A stretch of 64,000 bases of DNA from WTFV01 sp965200895 (GCA_965200895.1 CBDAVM010000002.1:434001-498000), one strand, 5' to 3'; counted from the first letter of the stretch, positions 41,727-51,082 are shown. Notes: generated by a model not told the origin, from the letters alone. Numbers and translations: made by a program.

Positions 41727-44222
41727 ATGAGGATCTGCACCGTGGTGCTGGCGTCGGCGGTCGCCGCCGGCGCGTGGCTTCCACCGGCGGCGGCGACCGC
41801 GCAGGGCGGCGGCGGCCTGCCGACCATCGAGGCGCGCACGGCCGGCTCCGAGCGGCTCGACGGCTTCTTCCCGCTCTACTGGGACGACGACGCCGGCACG
41901 CTGTGGCTCGAGATCGGCCGGCTCGACGAGGAGGTACTGTATGTCGTCGCGCTGGCCGCCGGGGTGGGATCGAACGACATCGGCCTCGATCGCGGCCAGC
42001 TCGGCGGCTCGCGCATCGTGCGCTTCGAGCGGGTGGGCCGGAAGATCCTCATGGTGCAGCCCAACACCCGCTTCCGGGCCGGCAGCGCCAACCCCGACGA
42101 GCGGCGGGCGGTGGACGACGCGTTCGCCACCTCCGTGCTGTTCGGGTTCACGGCCGCCGCGCGCAGCGGCGACCGCTGGCTCGTCGACGCCACGCCGTTC
42201 CTGCTCCGTGACGCGCATGGTGTGGCGGACCGCCTGTCGGGCGTCTACCGGCTCGACCCCGGGCGCAGCGCCGTGCATCTGCCGCGGACGAAGGCGTTCC
42301 CGCGCAACACGGAGCTGGAGGCCACGCTGACCTTCGCCCGCGAGCGGCGCGGCGACGGCCCCGGCTTCGGCCGCGGCGCCATCGAGGCGGTGGTCCCGAG
42401 CGCCGATTCGGTCACCGTCCGCCAGCGGCAGTCGCTCATCGCGCTGCCCGACGACGGCTACGCGCCGCGGCCCCACGATCCGCGCGCCGGCTACGGCGCC
42501 GTCGCCTGGGAGGACTACGCCGTCCCGCTCGGCGAGCCGCTGACCCGGCGCTACCTGCGCCGCCACCGCCTGCAGAAGCGCGATCCGTCGGCCGCAGTCA
42601 GCGAGGCGGTCGAGCCGATCGTCTACCACCTGGATCGCGGCGCGCCGGAGCCCATCCGCTCCGCGCTGCTGGACGGCGCGCGGTGGTGGAACCAGGCCTT
42701 CGAGGCGGCCGGCTACCGGGACGCGTTCCGCGTGGAGCTGCTGCCGGAGGGGGCCGATCCGCTCGACGTACGCTACAACGTCATCCAGTGGGTGCACCGC
42801 TCGACGCGCGGCTGGAGCTACGGCAGCTCGGTGACCGATCCGCGCACCGGCGAGATCATCAAGGGACACGTCACGCTCGGCTCGCTGCGGGTGCGGCAGG
42901 ACTACCTGATCGCCGAGGGGCTGCTCGCGCCCTATCCTGCCGGCGACGAGGAGCCGCCGGCGCTGGCCGAACTGGCCCTGGCCCGCATTCGGCAGTTGTC
43001 GGCCCACGAGGTCGGCCATACGCTGGGGCTCGGGCACAACTACTACGCGAGCGCACGGGGGCGGATCTCGGTGATGGACTATCCGCACCCGCTGGTGACC
43101 CTGGGGCCGGATGCGCGGATCGACCTGTCCGACGCCTACGCCGTGGGCATCGGGGACTGGGACCGGGTGGCCATCGCCTACGGCTATCAGGACTTCCCGC
43201 CCGACGCGGATGCGGACGCCGCGCTGGCGGCGTTGCTCGACGAGGCGTGGAACCGGGACCTGCGGTATCTGACGAACCAGGACGCCGCCATGCACCCGCG
43301 GGTCCACCTGTGGGCCAACGGGACCGATCCGGCCGCCGAGCTGGAGCGCATGCTCCAGGTGCGCCGCGTCGCCCTCAGCCGCTTCGGAGAGCGCGTGATC
43401 CCCGCCGGCCGGCCGCTGGCGACGATCGAAGAGGCGCTCGTGCCGTTGTATCTCCACCACCGGTATCAGGTGGACGCGGCGGCGTCCGCCCTCGGCGGCG
43501 TCGACTACACGTACGCGTTCCGGGGCGACGGCCGCGCGCCGCAGACCCCCGTCCCCGGGGACCGGCAGCGGGCGGCCCTGGCGGCGCTGCTGCGCACGCT
43601 CGAACCGGTGGAGCTGGCGCTGCCGCGGAGCATCCTCGACCGCATCCCGCCGCGTCCGCCCGGCCACGGATTGCACCGGGAGCTGTTCCCGCGCCGCACC
43701 GGCGGGGTGTTCGACGCGCTGACCCCGGCCATCGTCGCGGCGGACCTGACCGTCTCGCAGGTCCTGGCCCCCGCGCGGGCGGCGCGGCTGGTCCAGCAGG
43801 CCCTGCTCGACGAGACACTGCCGGGACTGGCCGAGGTGCTCCAGGCGCTGGTCGGGGCCGGGTTCGACTCGCGGGCGGACACCGCCTATGAACGCGCGAT
43901 CCAGCGTGCGGTGCGCCGCGTCCTAGCCGAGCGGCTGATGGGATTGGCGGACCGGGCGCCGATGGCCGAGGTGCGCGCGCACGCGGCGGACGCGCTGCAG
44001 CGCATCCGCCGGCGCATCCCGTCCCTGTCGGTGGAGCGGGAGTACCACCGGCGCCTGCAGGTCGAGATCGACCGGTTCTTCGAGCGGCCGGCCGAACCCG
44101 CGCCGACCCCGGCGGTCCCCGCGCCTGCGGTCCCGCCGGGCAGCCCGATCGGCGATCCGGCGTTCGACTGGCTGCGGACCGCACCGGAACTGTGCGACTG
44201 GGAGCAGCGTCCGGGGTTCTGA
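41727..44222 (+). CDS. Exported zinc metalloprotease with DUF5117/DUF5118-like domains
   Basis: 831 aa. A signal peptide is followed by the N-terminal DUF5117-type domain (LDGFFPLYWDDDAGTLWLEI, RRAVDDAFATSVLFGF) and a catalytic domain with the long zinc motif HEVGHTLGLGH at residues 427-437. YNVIQWVHRSTRGWSYG precedes it and SVMDYPHP, the Met-turn, follows, as in gluzincin/metzincin-like proteases. GAAGGAGC precedes the start. Frequent in Bacteroidota and Acidobacteriota. It probably degrades proteins outside the cell. Confidence 0.88.
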   Translation: MRICTVVLASAVAAGAWLPPAAATAQGGGGLPTIEARTAGSERLDGFFPLYWDDDAGTLWLEIGRLDEEVLYVVALAAGVGSNDIGLDRGQLGGSRIVRFERVGRKILMVQPNTRFRAGSANPDERRAVDDAFATSVLFGFTAAARSGDRWLVDATPFLLRDAHGVADRLSGVYRLDPGRSAVHLPRTKAFPRNTELEATLTFARERRGDGPGFGRGAIEAVVPSADSVTVRQRQSLIALPDDGYAPRPHDPRAGYGAVAWEDYAVPLGEPLTRRYLRRHRLQKRDPSAAVSEAVEPIVYHLDRGAPEPIRSALLDGARWWNQAFEAAGYRDAFRVELLPEGADPLDVRYNVIQWVHRSTRGWSYGSSVTDPRTGEIIKGHVTLGSLRVRQDYLIAEGLLAPYPAGDEEPPALAELALARIRQLSAHEVGHTLGLGHNYYASARGRISVMDYPHPLVTLGPDARIDLSDAYAVGIGDWDRVAIAYGYQDFPPDADADAALAALLDEAWNRDLRYLTNQDAAMHPRVHLWANGTDPAAELERMLQVRRVALSRFGERVIPAGRPLATIEEALVPLYLHHRYQVDAAASALGGVDYTYAFRGDGRAPQTPVPGDRQRAALAALLRTLEPVELALPRSILDRIPPRPPGHGLHRELFPRRTGGVFDALTPAIVAADLTVSQVLAPARAARLVQQALLDETLPGLAEVLQALVGAGFDSRADTAYERAIQRAVRRVLAERLMGLADRAPMAEVRAHAADALQRIRRRIPSLSVEREYHRRLQVEIDRFFERPAEPAPTPAVPAPAVPPGSPIGDPAFDWLRTAPELCDWEQRPGF

Positions 44223-44622
44223 GGGAGTTCGAGGGCCGCGCGGTGACCCTGTAGATCTGTAGGTACGTGCGCAGGCTCGCCGGCGACGACCGCGCGCCGG
44301 CGCCGCGGGTGGCCGAGCCGGTCGTCGTGGACGCCGTGTACGACCTGGCCGCAGCCGAGATCGCCAAGTGGCTGGTCCTCGACGCGCTGGCGCCGCTGCA
44401 GGCAGTGAGCGCCTCCGGCTGTACGAAACCTTCATCCAACCGGCCGCCGCGCGACTCCATGCGCACCTCCACATTCAACCCGGCGTACCATAGCTTGCGG
44501 TCGAAGCACGAACCGTCCCGGAGAACGACGGCGGGAAACATCAGCTCACGGCCGCAGCACGACCCAACCTGAATCCGAGACCCAAGCCATCCGCAACGCG
44601 AAGATGGTCAACTGACGGTCCC
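44223..44622. other. Gene-free stretch holding a duplicated TOMM fragment
   Basis: Apart from the 134-base fragment at 44267-44400, no gene is supported. A minus-strand open stretch at about 44405-44541 (FPAVVLRDGSCFDRKLWYAG) looks protein-like, but I do not recognise it. Confidence 0.5.
44267..44400 (+). pseudogene. Second copy of a TOMM cyclodehydratase fragment
   Basis: 134 bases matching 19311-19444 with only two or three differences. Encodes VRRLAGDDRAPAPRVAEP and VVDAVYDLAAAEIAKWLVLDAL, then ends abruptly in unrelated sequence on both sides. The near identity shows a recent duplication or two related parent genes. Confidence 0.85.
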
Positions 44623-45660
44623 ATGCACGACGAGACGTACAAGAAGCTCTTCGCCTCCCCCCACATGGTCGAGGACCTGGTGCGGGCCTTCGGCCCGGCC
44701 CCGATCGCCGACCAGATTGACTACACGTCGCTCCGACGACTGTCCTCCGAGCTGATCAGCCACGACCTGCAGAAGCGCTCCGGCGACACCATCTGGTCAG
44801 CCACGCTCCGCGCGGACGCCCACGCCAAACGAGCACAGAAGCTCTACCTGCTGATCCTGCTCGAGTTCCAGTCCACCCACGACCACTGGATGGCGCTCCG
44901 CATGGCGGTCTACACCGCGCTGCTGTACCAGAACGGCATACGCGATGGAACGATCACGCCAGCAACCGGCCTCCCGCCCGCACTCCCGATCGTCGTGCAC
45001 AACGGTGACCGCCCGTGGCGCGCGCCCCGCTTGATGCGCGAGCTAAGCGCACTCAGCGACGAGAGTCTGCGCGAACACCAGCTCTCGCAGAAGTACGTGC
45101 TCGTCGATCTCCAGCAGACCAACGCCGACGACATCGCACCGGACAACCTGATGACCGCGCTCGCACGAATTGAGCAAAGCCAATCCGCCACCGACCTGCC
45201 GGGCGTGGTATCGTCGCTCGACGGGCTGCTCGGCCGACGACCCGGCAACGACGAACTCAGGAACACGTTCCGGATCTGGATCGAGCAGCTTGCAGGACGG
45301 CTGTCCCCGGACCAGCCGCTCCCGCCGTCAGCAACGTTAGGAGAACTGAAAATGACCCTCGAGGAACGCCTCGCCGAGTGGCCCAAACAGTACATCGCGC
45401 AAGGGCGCGCCGAAGGGCTCGCCGAAGGGCTCGCCAAAGGGCAAGCCAAAGGCCACACCGAAGGTCAAATCAACACGCTCTGTGAACTGGCTGCAGCCAA
45501 GTTCGGCGCCGCCGCCGGAACACCGACGGCCGATGCGCTGGCGCCGCTGACCGACGGCCACGCCCTCGACACCGCAGGCCGGCACCTGCTCACAGCTACC
45601 TCGCTCGACGACTTCCTCGCCCGTATCCGCTCCATCCCATCCCACAAGGCAACGCCGTAG
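44623..45660 (+). CDS. Rpn-family recombination-promoting nuclease / putative transposase
   Basis: 345 aa. Starts HDETYKKLFASPHMVEDLV, the usual opening of Rpn (YhgA-like) proteins. A PD-(D/E)XK nuclease core is suggested by LYLLILLEFQS, where the Glu-x-Gln replaces the usual E-x-K. The C-terminal region carries an imperfect five-residue repeat (RAEGLAEGLAKGQAKGHTEG), typical of the family. Rpn proteins are DNA nucleases linked to RecA-independent recombination and, in recent work, to phage defence. Nothing in the gene is broken. Confidence 0.85.
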   Translation: MHDETYKKLFASPHMVEDLVRAFGPAPIADQIDYTSLRRLSSELISHDLQKRSGDTIWSATLRADAHAKRAQKLYLLILLEFQSTHDHWMALRMAVYTALLYQNGIRDGTITPATGLPPALPIVVHNGDRPWRAPRLMRELSALSDESLREHQLSQKYVLVDLQQTNADDIAPDNLMTALARIEQSQSATDLPGVVSSLDGLLGRRPGNDELRNTFRIWIEQLAGRLSPDQPLPPSATLGELKMTLEERLAEWPKQYIAQGRAEGLAEGLAKGQAKGHTEGQINTLCELAAAKFGAAAGTPTADALAPLTDGHALDTAGRHLLTATSLDDFLARIRSIPSHKATP

Positions 45661-45690
45661 CGCCGGGGGGCTCCGCCCCCGTGCTACACG

Positions 45691-45890
45691 GCCCGGCGCA
45701 GCCCGCCACCCGCCCGCAAATCACGCCCCGTCAGCCGCCCGCACCCGCCCGTTCCACGGGTGCGATCTTGTACAGTGCGTCGTGATCAACCGCCGGTCGA
45801 AGTAGGATCATCCGTGGGAACGAAAACGGACACGACGCCGTAAGCCATTGTGTTTACAGGACTTACGTCAGGGTCAGACGCACCACTGAG
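45691..45890. repeat. About 200-bp dispersed repeat, copy 3
   Basis: Near-identical to 23517-23713, same orientation. It lies directly after a copy of the GGGGGC-TCC-GCCCCC hairpin (about 45665-45680) and directly before a truncated helicase-like fragment, so once more it marks a gene break. Confidence 0.85.
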
Positions 45891-45892
45891 TG

Positions 45893-45970
45893 CGCGTCAA
45901 CCTGCTCAAGCGCATGGAGAACTCCGTGACGGCCTTCGCGCTGACGGTCCAGCGGCAACAGATCGCGACC
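45893..45970 (+). pseudogene. Helicase C-terminal-like fragment
   Basis: A short stretch VNLLKRMENSVTAFALTVQR resembles a conserved segment of SNF2-type helicases of defence systems (normally LLKRLESS...F). It starts right at the repeat boundary and degrades after 26 codons. Confidence 0.4.
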
Positions 45971-46082
45971 GCCTCGCGGCCCTCCACGCGTCGGCGGCCG
46001 AGATTGTGCCTACACGAGACGCCAAGCAGCGGGGCATCACCGACGTCAAGAGCTTGTAGAGATGGGGCGTGGAGCGGCGACC

Positions 46083-46338
46083 ATGACGCGGCAGGAGTGG
46101 ACGCGGAAGCGTGTGGTCGGTGGCCGATCGGACGCCAACATTCGCTTCGACGACCTGCGGAATCTGTTGCGGTCAGTTAGGGTTCCGGGAGCGCATTCAG
46201 GGGAGCCATCACGTGTTCAAGAGATCGGGCGTCGCCGAACGGGTCAACCTGCAGGGGGACGGCGGCCATGCGAGACCGTATCAGGTGCGGCAGGTCCGGC
46301 GGATTCTGCGGAAGTACGGGTTGAGCGGGGAGGAGTGA
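46083..46338 (+). pseudogene. hicA: HicA-family toxin, frameshifted
   Basis: The N-terminal frame reads NIRFDDLRNLLRS. The rest, shifted by one base near 46170, reads LGFRERIQGSHHVFKRSGV, with the catalytic histidine of this mRNA interferase (GSHHVF), then NLQGDGGHARPYQVRQVRRIL. Joined, it is a normal HicA, a double-stranded-RNA-binding-fold ribonuclease. Its stop codon overlaps the hicB start (TGATG), so the toxin-antitoxin operon layout is preserved. Confidence 0.8.
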
Positions 46339-46550
46339 TGTACAAGTACGAGATCATTCTGTACTGGAGCAACGAGGACGATGCGTTCGTCGCCGAGGTG
46401 CCGGAGCTTCCGGGCTGCATGGCCCACGGAGACACGCAGGAAGCGGCGCTCCGGGAGATCAACGCGGCGATGCGACTGTGGATAGACACGGCGCGCGAGG
46501 ACGGCGAGCCGGTGCCGGTACCGAAGGGCGCGCGGCTGATGCTCGCCTGA
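46338..46550 (+). CDS. hicB: HicB-family antitoxin
   Basis: 70 aa, the short form of HicB. YEIILYWSNEDDAFVAEVPELPGCMAHGDT is the partially degraded RNase-H-like fold that neutralises HicA, followed by EAALREINAAMRLWI. No C-terminal DNA-binding domain is present, so repression would need another factor. GGGGAGGAG precedes the ATG. The gene is intact while its partner is not. Confidence 0.9.
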   Translation: MYKYEIILYWSNEDDAFVAEVPELPGCMAHGDTQEAALREINAAMRLWIDTAREDGEPVPVPKGARLMLA

Positions 46551-46578
46551 GCAGGCCGAATCCTCCGGGGACGCGCGG

Positions 46579-47348
46579 ATGAAGCTCCACTTCGAGCCCC
46601 GACCTCGACTACCAGTTACTCGCGATCGACGCGGTGTGCGACGTGTTCCGAGGGCAGGAAGCAACGGGCCTCGAGCCGTCTGCGGCGCTCGACTCCGGCG
46701 ACTTCACAGCCGAGATGGAAACGGGAACCGGCGAGACGTACGTCTCCCTGCGGACGGTGTTCGAGTTGAACCGGCGTTTCGACTTCGTGAAGTTCGTCGT
46801 GGTAGTGCCGTCGGTGGCGATCAAGGAAGGGGTCTACAAGAGCCTGCAGATCACCGAGGAGCACTTCCGCGGTCTCTACGCCGGCCAACCGTTCAACTAC
46901 TTCCTGTACGACTCGTCCCGACTCGGCGAGGTGCGGAACTTCGCCACCAGCTCGGAGATCCGGGTCATGGTGGTGACGGTCGGCGCCATCAACAAGAAGG
47001 ACGTGAACAACCTGTACACCAGGACAGCGAGAAGACAGGCGGCGAAAGGCCCGATTGACCTGATCAGCGCCACCCGTCCGATCGTGGTTCCAGGTGCCCA
47101 CACCGCTCGGCGGATACAACCCGGACTGGGCGGTGCTGGTCGAACAGGACGGGGCCGAGCGGCTGTACCTGGTGGTCGAAACCAAGGGTTCGACGTCCCG
47201 AGACGAGTTGCGCTTCGGCGAATCCACCAGGATCACATGCGGACGGGAGCACTTCAACGCGCTGGCGCGGGCGTCGCGCGCGCGAGAATCGCGCCCGCGT
47301 TACGTCGTCGCCAGCGACCTCGACGGAGCCATTGCCCAGACTGGTTAG
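46579..47348 (+). pseudogene. Type III restriction enzyme (Res subunit), frameshifted and internally deleted
   Basis: Starts MKLHFEP, then after a one-base shift DLDYQLLAIDAVCDVFRGQE, the normal N-terminus of Res. The Walker A motif reads METGTGETYVSLRT, with Glu replacing the essential Lys. KFVVVVPSVAIKEGVYKSL, EHF and VMVVTVGAINKKDVNNLY follow. The helicase middle part is then missing and the C-terminal nuclease domain appears in another frame: LGGYNPDWAVLVEQDG and LYLVVETKGS, the PD...ExK catalytic signature. A decayed ATP-dependent endonuclease. Confidence 0.85.
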
Positions 47349-47399
47349 CGCCGCTTCTTCACTGCCGTCGTCCACGCATTGTAAGGAAGGGAAAGGACC

Positions 47400-48212
47400 A
47401 TGAAGACATCCAAAGCTGCAAGGCTGCTCATCGCCGCACTCGCAGTACTCGTCTCAATCACCGCCAGCGCGTTCGCGGTTGCCCCCGCGGCGGCACAGGA
47501 GGCCGCAGCGGCGCAGGCCGCCCCGCCGCCCGCGCCGGACCTGTACGCCGGCTCGCCGTACCTGCGCGAGCTGCGCAACACGCTGGTCTACGGCGAGATC
47601 TGGGAGCGTCCGCAGCTCTCGAAGCGCGACCGCAGCCTGATCACCATCGCCGTGCTGCAGGCCCTGGCGCGCGAGGAGCTGGCCATCCACATCCCGCGCG
47701 GCCTCGACAACGGGCTGACGCCGGAGGAGGTCTCCGAGATCATCCTGCACGTCACCTTCTACGCCGGCTGGCCGACCGGCGTGCAGGCGTCGCTGACCGC
47801 GGCCGAGGCGTTCGAGGCGCGCGGATTGACGCTGGGCGACCTGCCGCGGGCGGCGCCGCCGGCGGCGGCGATCACGACGCCAGGCGGCCTCAGCGACGCC
47901 TACCGCGCGGTGCCGCGCCTCGGGGCGCTGCGCAACAGCCTGCTCTACGGGGACATCTGGGAGCGGCCGCTGCTGTCGAAGCGCGACCGCAGCCTCGTGA
48001 CCGTGGCCGTCAACCAGGCGCTGTACGTGACCAACGAGCTGCGGTTGCACATCGACCGCGCGCTCGACCAGAACGGCGTGACGCCGCAGGAGCTCTCCGA
48101 GGTGGTGCTGCACGTGACCTTCTACTCCGGCTGGCCGGCGGCGGTGAACGCCGGACGCCTGCTGACCGCGGCCCTCGATGCGCGCGGCGTGGCGTTCGAC
48201 GAGCTGCGGTAG
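47400..48212 (+). CDS. Exported carboxymuconolactone-decarboxylase-like protein, two domains
   Basis: 270 aa. Signal peptide (LLIAALAVLVSITASAFA), an Ala/Pro linker, then two tandem CMD domains. Each has SKRDRSLITIAVLQAL / SKRDRSLVTVAVNQAL and a histidine-containing EVSEIILHVTFYAGWP / ELSEVVLHVTFYSGWP. The Cys-x-x-Cys redox pair of AhpD-type members is absent, so a lactone or acid decarboxylase-like chemistry is more likely than peroxidase support. GGAAAGG precedes the ATG. Confidence 0.85.
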   Translation: MKTSKAARLLIAALAVLVSITASAFAVAPAAAQEAAAAQAAPPPAPDLYAGSPYLRELRNTLVYGEIWERPQLSKRDRSLITIAVLQALAREELAIHIPRGLDNGLTPEEVSEIILHVTFYAGWPTGVQASLTAAEAFEARGLTLGDLPRAAPPAAAITTPGGLSDAYRAVPRLGALRNSLLYGDIWERPLLSKRDRSLVTVAVNQALYVTNELRLHIDRALDQNGVTPQELSEVVLHVTFYSGWPAAVNAGRLLTAALDARGVAFDELR

Positions 48213-48509
48213 GTTCAGTCGCGAGGCGCGCAGTCCGGGTGTCACGCGGCAGGCGTTCATCAAGCTCCGCGTGGCGGATGCGCTGCCGGCGCGCCGGGCG
48301 GTGCTGCGCTGAGCGCGGCGCTCTCCGCGGCGTGGCGGCGGACAGGTGTGGATGCGGCAGTTCCCGGGGGATCGAGCGCAGGTATGATCGCCTTCGTTCA
48401 TCAGTGTCGTCATGAGCGGAGCGGCATCATCCCGTGGTTCCGTGGCGGTCGGCGCCGGAACCGCGGACGGTTTCCGCAGACCGATGGCCGGAACGCCGGA
48501 GCGTGTCGG
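48213..48509. other. Intergenic region before the PQQ dehydrogenase
   Basis: No gene is supported. A short open stretch FIKLRVADALPARRAVLR (about 48258-48312) may be a gene end, but has no recognisable family. Confidence 0.4.
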
Positions 48510-50552
48510 ATGAGACAGCAGACTCGGAACGTGGTCGGCGCGCTGCTGGCGGTGCTGCTCGCGGCGGCGCCCGTCGCGGCCCAGCAGGGCGCCACGGGCG
48601 GCGAGTGGCGCACCTACGCCGCCGACGCCTGGGGCACGAAGTACGCGCCGCTCGATCAGATCACGGGCGACAACTTCGCCGCCCTCGAGCCGGCGTGGCG
48701 CTGGCGCACCGCCGACGCGCTGCTGCCGGTCGCGGACGGCGACGGCGTCTCGCTCGTCGCGGCCGGAACGGTCTTCGAGCACCTTGAGGCGGAGAATCCG
48801 GATCTGTGGGTGACCCGGCCGGGCATCGCGCGCCTCTCGGCGACCCCGCTGATGGTCGACGGCGTGCTGTACCTGGCGACGCCGCTGTACCAGGCGGCGG
48901 CCATCGACGCGCGCACCGGCGAGACGCTGTGGGTCCACAATCCCCGCGTCTACGAGGCGGGCAGCCCGCCGCTGCCCTCGCCGTGGAACCACCGCGGCGT
49001 GGCGTACTGGGAGGACGGCGACCGGGCGCGGATCATCTGGGGCACGGGCGACGGCTTCCTGACCGCAGTCGATGCGCGGACCGGCCTGCCGGCCGCCGAC
49101 TTCGGCGCGGGCGGACGCGTCAGCCTGGAGGCGGGCATCCCGCGGGCGCGCGAGAACCCGAGCCGCCTGCCGCCGCCGTCGCGTTCGCCGCCGCTCGTGG
49201 TCGGCGACACGATCATCGTCGGCTCGTCGGTGCACGACTACCTGCTCCGGCGGGAGAACGCGCCGGGCTTCGTCCGCGCCTACGACGCGCGCACCGGCCG
49301 CCACAAGTGGGACTTCCACACCGTGCCGCAGGGCGCCGACGAGTTCGGCGCCGACACGTGGCTCGACGGGGCGTGGCGCTACTCGGGGAACACGAACGTC
49401 TGGGGGAACATCGCCGCCGACCCCGAGCTCGGCTACGTGTACCTGCCGACGAGCACGCCGACCTCCGACTATTACGGCGGGCACCGGGTGGGCGACAACC
49501 TGTTCGCCGAGAGCCTCGTCTGCGTCGATCTGGCGACGGGCGAGCGCGTCTGGCACTTCCAGATGGTGCATCACGGGGTGTGGGACTACGACAATCCGAC
49601 CGGTCCCAACCTGCTGGACGTCATCGTCGACGGCCGCCCGGTGAAGGCGCTGGCGCAGGTCACCAAGCAGGGCTTCGTCTATGCGTTCGACCGCGTGACC
49701 GGCGATCCGATCTGGCCCATCGAGGAGCGGCCGGTGGCGACCGACACCGACCTTCAGGGGGAGGTCCTGTCGCCCACGCAGCCGTTCCCGACCCGCCCGG
49801 CGCCCTTCGAATACCAGGGGGCCACGCTCGACGACCTGATCGACTTCACGCCCGAGATCCGGCAACTGGCGGTGGAGGCCGTCGAAGGTTTCCGGCTCGG
49901 CCCGCTCTACACGCCGCTGTCGCTCAATGGCACGGTCTTCCGCCCCAGCGCCGGCGGTGGCGCGAGCTGGGGCGGGGCGGGGGTCGATCCGGAGACCGGC
50001 ATCCTCTACATCCCGTCCCGCAACGCCCACTCGGTCATGCGCTTCCGCGAACCGGAACCGGACGAGGACTCCAACCTGCGCTATGTCCTCAGCCGCGGCG
50101 GCGCGCCGTTCCTCGACGGCGGCAACCCGCGGCGGACGCCGGTCATGCCGCAGGGGCTGCCGCTGTGGAAGCCGCCCTATTCGCGGATGACCGCCATCGA
50201 CATGCACACCGGCGAGCACGTCTGGATGACGCCGCTCGGCGACGGGGACCGCATCCGCAACCACCCGCTGCTGCGGCACCTGGACCTGCCGTCGCTGGGC
50301 GGAGACAGCGGCCGCAGCGGACCCCTGCTGACGAAGACCCTGCTCGTGCAGGCGCTGACCGCGGGCGGGACCGACGGCGGGCCGCGGCTCGCGGCCTACG
50401 ACAAGGCGACCGGCGAGATGCTGGCGGCCGTCGACCTGCCGGGCGGAGCCATCGGCACACCGATGACCTACCTGCTCGACGGCCGGCAGTACATCGCCGT
50501 CACCGTGGGTGGCGAGGCGCCGTCACTGGTCGCGTTCCGGCTGCCGGAGTGA
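48510..50552 (+). CDS. PQQ-dependent dehydrogenase, exported
   Basis: 680 aa. Signal peptide (VVGALLAVLLAAAPVAAQQ), then the propeller entry EWRTYAADAWGTKYAPLDQI and Trp-docking blades (GETLWVHNP, GERVWHFQMVHHGVWDYDN, GEHVWMTPLG). WRYSGNTNVWGN and IGTPMTYLLDGRQYIAVTVGG are shared with the paralogue at 12563. It oxidises an alcohol or sugar in the periplasm with PQQ. No cytochrome domain. The weak GGAGC before the ATG makes the start slightly uncertain, but the signal peptide supports it. Confidence 0.9.
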   Translation: MRQQTRNVVGALLAVLLAAAPVAAQQGATGGEWRTYAADAWGTKYAPLDQITGDNFAALEPAWRWRTADALLPVADGDGVSLVAAGTVFEHLEAENPDLWVTRPGIARLSATPLMVDGVLYLATPLYQAAAIDARTGETLWVHNPRVYEAGSPPLPSPWNHRGVAYWEDGDRARIIWGTGDGFLTAVDARTGLPAADFGAGGRVSLEAGIPRARENPSRLPPPSRSPPLVVGDTIIVGSSVHDYLLRRENAPGFVRAYDARTGRHKWDFHTVPQGADEFGADTWLDGAWRYSGNTNVWGNIAADPELGYVYLPTSTPTSDYYGGHRVGDNLFAESLVCVDLATGERVWHFQMVHHGVWDYDNPTGPNLLDVIVDGRPVKALAQVTKQGFVYAFDRVTGDPIWPIEERPVATDTDLQGEVLSPTQPFPTRPAPFEYQGATLDDLIDFTPEIRQLAVEAVEGFRLGPLYTPLSLNGTVFRPSAGGGASWGGAGVDPETGILYIPSRNAHSVMRFREPEPDEDSNLRYVLSRGGAPFLDGGNPRRTPVMPQGLPLWKPPYSRMTAIDMHTGEHVWMTPLGDGDRIRNHPLLRHLDLPSLGGDSGRSGPLLTKTLLVQALTAGGTDGGPRLAAYDKATGEMLAAVDLPGGAIGTPMTYLLDGRQYIAVTVGGEAPSLVAFRLPE

Positions 50553-50658
50553 CCGGCTCCCGCATCCGATCGCCGCAGTGGCGGGGTGGCCGGGAGCCGC
50601 GGGAGTGGTCTTCACGGTCTTCACGGCTGTTCCTTACATCGAAGCGTATACTGCGGAC

Positions 50659-51048
50659 ATGTTGCCGGATGCGTGGACGCGATCCCTGCGGGCCGTCGCC
50701 GAGCGTGAGCGGAATGTGGGCGCACTGTACGTGTTCGGTTCGCGAATCGACGGCGCGGCCCGGCCGGACTCGGATCTGGATGTCGGCGTGCTCTACGGAT
50801 CGCGGCAGCTCGCGAGAACACTCGCCCTGAAAGAAGCCCTGCACCGTGCGACCGGCGCGCCGGTCGATCTGGTGGACGCCGGACGGGCCGGAGCGTTCCT
50901 CGCGCTGGCCATCGTGCGGGGCGAACGGATCTTCGCGCGGCGCGAGGTCGAGGCGGATCTGTTCGACCTCTACGTGCTGCGGCGCGCCGGCGACCTGCTG
51001 CCGTTCGAGCGGGCGCGCCGCGCGATGCTGCTCACCCCCGGGACATGA
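50659..51048 (+). CDS. MntA-type nucleotidyltransferase (antitoxin family)
   Basis: 129 aa. YVFGSRIDGAARPDSDLDVGVLYG is the minimal nucleotidyltransferase signature GSxxxG...DxD, with both acidic residues for metal binding. This family often pairs with a HEPN ribonuclease. In the best-studied pairs the transferase AMPylates the toxin. A piece of HEPN gene follows within 40 bases, so this is the surviving antitoxin of a broken module. The fold is complete. Confidence 0.85.
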   Translation: MLPDAWTRSLRAVAERERNVGALYVFGSRIDGAARPDSDLDVGVLYGSRQLARTLALKEALHRATGAPVDLVDAGRAGAFLALAIVRGERIFARREVEADLFDLYVLRRAGDLLPFERARRAMLLTPGT

Positions 51049-51082
51049 TCGCAGGGCGCGTCAGCCGCGCGGTCGTCGCTGA

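Noticed and set aside
45410..45470. Short repeats in the Rpn gene as a mobile-element end
   Set aside because: They encode the family's usual Gly/Ala/Lys-rich five-residue repeat.
47454..50279. A 941-codon open frame on the minus strand
   Set aside because: Antisense shadow of the CMD and PQQ dehydrogenase genes, caused by high GC at third codon positions.
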